Below are positions 22,176 through 23,710 of a DNA stretch of 23,710 nucleotides, piece by piece. The notes under the pieces were generated by a model. The model was not told the origin of the DNA and ran no database searches. It worked only from the letters and a program-made list of their open reading frames with translations. The first letter of the stretch is position 1; every line of letters starts with the position of its first letter. Position numbers and translations under genes: made by a program. This DNA is from DASZVN01 sp035547055 (GTDB taxonomy: Bacteria; Pseudomonadota; Alphaproteobacteria; Rhizobiales; Methylopilaceae): assembly GCA_035547055.1 (NCBI GenBank), contig DASZVN010000077.1, forward strand, positions 1-23,710, in the 5' to 3' direction.

Positions 22176-23710
22176 ATGGCCCCCAAAGTCCTGATCTCCG
22201 ACAAGATCTCCAAGGCTGCCGTCCAGATCTTCAAGGACCGCGGCATCGACGTCACCTACGAGCCCGATCTCGGCAAGGACAAGGAGAAGCTCGCGGCCGC
22301 GATCGGCGGCTATGACGGCCTCGCCATCCGCTCGGCCACCAAGGTCACCGAGAAGGTCTTGGCCAAGGCCAACGGCCTCAAGGTGATCGGCCGCGCCGGC
22401 ATCGGCGTCGACAATGTCGACATCCCGGCGGCGACGGCGAAGGGCATCATCGTGATGAACACGCCGTTCGGCAATTCGATCACGACCGCCGAGCACGCCA
22501 TTGCGCTGATGTTCGCGCTCGCCCGCGAGCTCCCCGCCGCCGACGCCTCCACCCAGGCCGGCAAGTGGGAGAAGAACCGCTTCATGGGCGTCGAGATCAC
22601 GGCCAAGACCCTCGGCATCGTCGGCTGCGGCAATATCGGCTCGATCGTCGCCGACCGGGCCATCGGCCTCCGCATGAAGGTGATCGCCTACGACCCGTTC
22701 CTCACGCCCGAGCGGGCGCAGGATCTCGGCGTCGAGAAGGTCGAGCTCGACGAGCTCCTGGCACGGGCCGACTTCATCACGCTGCACACCCCGCTGACCG
22801 ACCGCACCCGCAACATCATCTCCGCCGAGACCCTGGCCAAGACCAGGAAGGGCGTGCGGATCATCAACTGCGCCCGCGGCGGCCTGGTCGACGAGGCGGC
22901 ACTCGCGGCGGCGCTGGATTCGGGGCAGGTCGCCGGCGCGGCCTTCGACGTGTTCGTCACCGAGCCGGCCGAGAACAGCCCGCTGTTCGGCCGCGCCAAC
23001 GTGGTGTGCACGCCGCATCTCGGCGCCTCGACCTCGGAGGCTCAGGAGAACGTCGCGCTCCAGGTCGCCGAGCAGATCTCGGAATACCTGCTGCGCGGGG
23101 CGGTGCAGAACGCGATCAACTCACCCTCGATCACCGCCGAGGAGGCGCCGCGGCTCCGCCCGTTCGTCGCGCTGGCGGAAAAGCTCGGCTCCTTCGCCGG
23201 CCAGCTCACCGAGAGCGGGCTCCGCGGCATCCGCCTCGAATACGAGGGCGCGGTCGCCGGCATGAACGTCCGGGCGCTGACTGCCGCGGCGGTCGCGGGC
23301 GTGCTCCGCCCGCTGCTCCAGGACGTGAACATGGTGTCGGCGCCGGTGGTCGCGCGCGATCGCGGCATCGCCATCGAGGAGGTCCGCCGCGAGGACGCCG
23401 CGAACTACGAGTCGGTGATCCGCCTCGTCATCGAGAGCGAGCGGCAGACCCGCTCGGTCTCGGGCACGGTGTTCGCCGACGGCAAGCCGCGCATCATCGA
23501 GATCAAGGGCATCGCGGTCGATGCCGAGTTCGGGCCCTCGATGCTCTACGTCACCAACGAGGACAAGCCGGGCTATATCGGCGCCCTCGGCACCACGCTC
23601 GGCCAGGCCGGCATGAACATCGCGACCTTCAGCCTCGGCCGCTCGACGCCCGGCGGCGACGCCATCGCCCTGGTCCAGGTCGACGGCCCGATCGGCGCCG
23701 ACGTGCTGAA
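22176..23710 (+). CDS. serA: D-3-phosphoglycerate dehydrogenase (3' end outside window)
   Basis: The first enzyme of serine synthesis, oxidising 3-phosphoglycerate with NAD. 511 codons are visible with no stop; family members of this long type are about 530 residues, so only a short C-terminal piece is missing. The N-terminal substrate domain is MAPKVLISDKISKAA. The NAD-binding glycine loop is GCGNIG at 150-155, and the catalytic Arg234, Glu263 and His281 are seen in NCARGGLVDE, VTEPAEN and CTPHLGAST. The ASB (intervening) domain follows. The ACT domain begins LYVTNEDKPGYIGALGTTL, so serine feedback is possible. The ATG at 22176 has no clear Shine-Dalgarno, but the N-terminus matches the family. 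Confidence 0.97.
   Translation, partial: MAPKVLISDKISKAAVQIFKDRGIDVTYEPDLGKDKEKLAAAIGGYDGLAIRSATKVTEKVLAKANGLKVIGRAGIGVDNVDIPAATAKGIIVMNTPFGNSITTAEHAIALMFALARELPAADASTQAGKWEKNRFMGVEITAKTLGIVGCGNIGSIVADRAIGLRMKVIAYDPFLTPERAQDLGVEKVELDELLARADFITLHTPLTDRTRNIISAETLAKTRKGVRIINCARGGLVDEAALAAALDSGQVAGAAFDVFVTEPAENSPLFGRANVVCTPHLGASTSEAQENVALQVAEQISEYLLRGAVQNAINSPSITAEEAPRLRPFVALAEKLGSFAGQLTESGLRGIRLEYEGAVAGMNVRALTAAAVAGVLRPLLQDVNMVSAPVVARDRGIAIEEVRREDAANYESVIRLVIESERQTRSVSGTVFADGKPRIIEIKGIAVDAEFGPSMLYVTNEDKPGYIGALGTTLGQAGMNIATFSLGRSTPGGDAIALVQVDGPIGADVL

Overview
The window comes from a very GC-rich alphaproteobacterium, most likely of the order Hyphomicrobiales (Rhizobiales), perhaps near Bradyrhizobium, Rhodoplanes or Pseudolabrys. 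The grounds are strong G/C third-position codon use, an ExoR-type Sel1-repeat periplasmic protein, a DUF2239 protein, and several families of dispersed intergenic palindromes of the kind familiar from Bradyrhizobium-like genomes. The placement rests on recall and protein character, not on a search.

Layout. 1-2.7 kb: the end of polyphosphate kinase (ppk), then a Ppx/GppA phosphatase 2 bp later. 2.85-5.7 kb (minus): RNase D, start/stop-coupled to an upstream orphan thiamine-diphosphate enzyme. 5.7-6.0 kb: two palindromic repeats. 6.0-7.5 kb: a divergent unit with a cupin-arsC pair on minus and a DUF2239 gene on plus, separated by a short AT-rich region holding two near-palindromic operator-like sites. 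7.5-12.3 kb: aspS and valS, separated by another palindromic repeat. 12.4-13.3 kb (minus): a VOC/PhnB-like protein and a small cupin. 13.3-13.86 kb: a 527-bp non-coding stretch with a perfect 13-bp hairpin. 13.9-14.8 kb: exoR-like gene. 14.9-17.1 kb (minus): aroQ-accB-accC. 17.3-17.96 kb (plus): a vapBC toxin-antitoxin pair. 17.96-20.2 kb (minus): an M48 metalloprotease and a DsbA/ScsC-like thiol oxidoreductase. 20.4-20.6 kb: a cold-shock protein. 20.9 kb to the end: serC and serA, the first and second enzymes of serine synthesis (serA cut by the window edge).

How the genes fit together. Most of the window is chromosomal housekeeping: polyphosphate turnover, two aminoacyl-tRNA synthetases, biotin carboxylase subunits, dehydroquinase, envelope protein quality control and serine synthesis. 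The accessory material is small: vapBC wedged antisense between two runs of same-strand genes, two valS patches with foreign-looking codon use (one carrying an in-frame palindrome), and paired copies of three palindromic repeat families in the intergenic gaps. I saw no insertion sequence, prophage, CRISPR array, tRNA or rRNA. No wholly new system is evident. The best leads are the paired operator sites in front of the cupin-arsC/DUF2239 genes, the vapBC insertion, and the valS patches.
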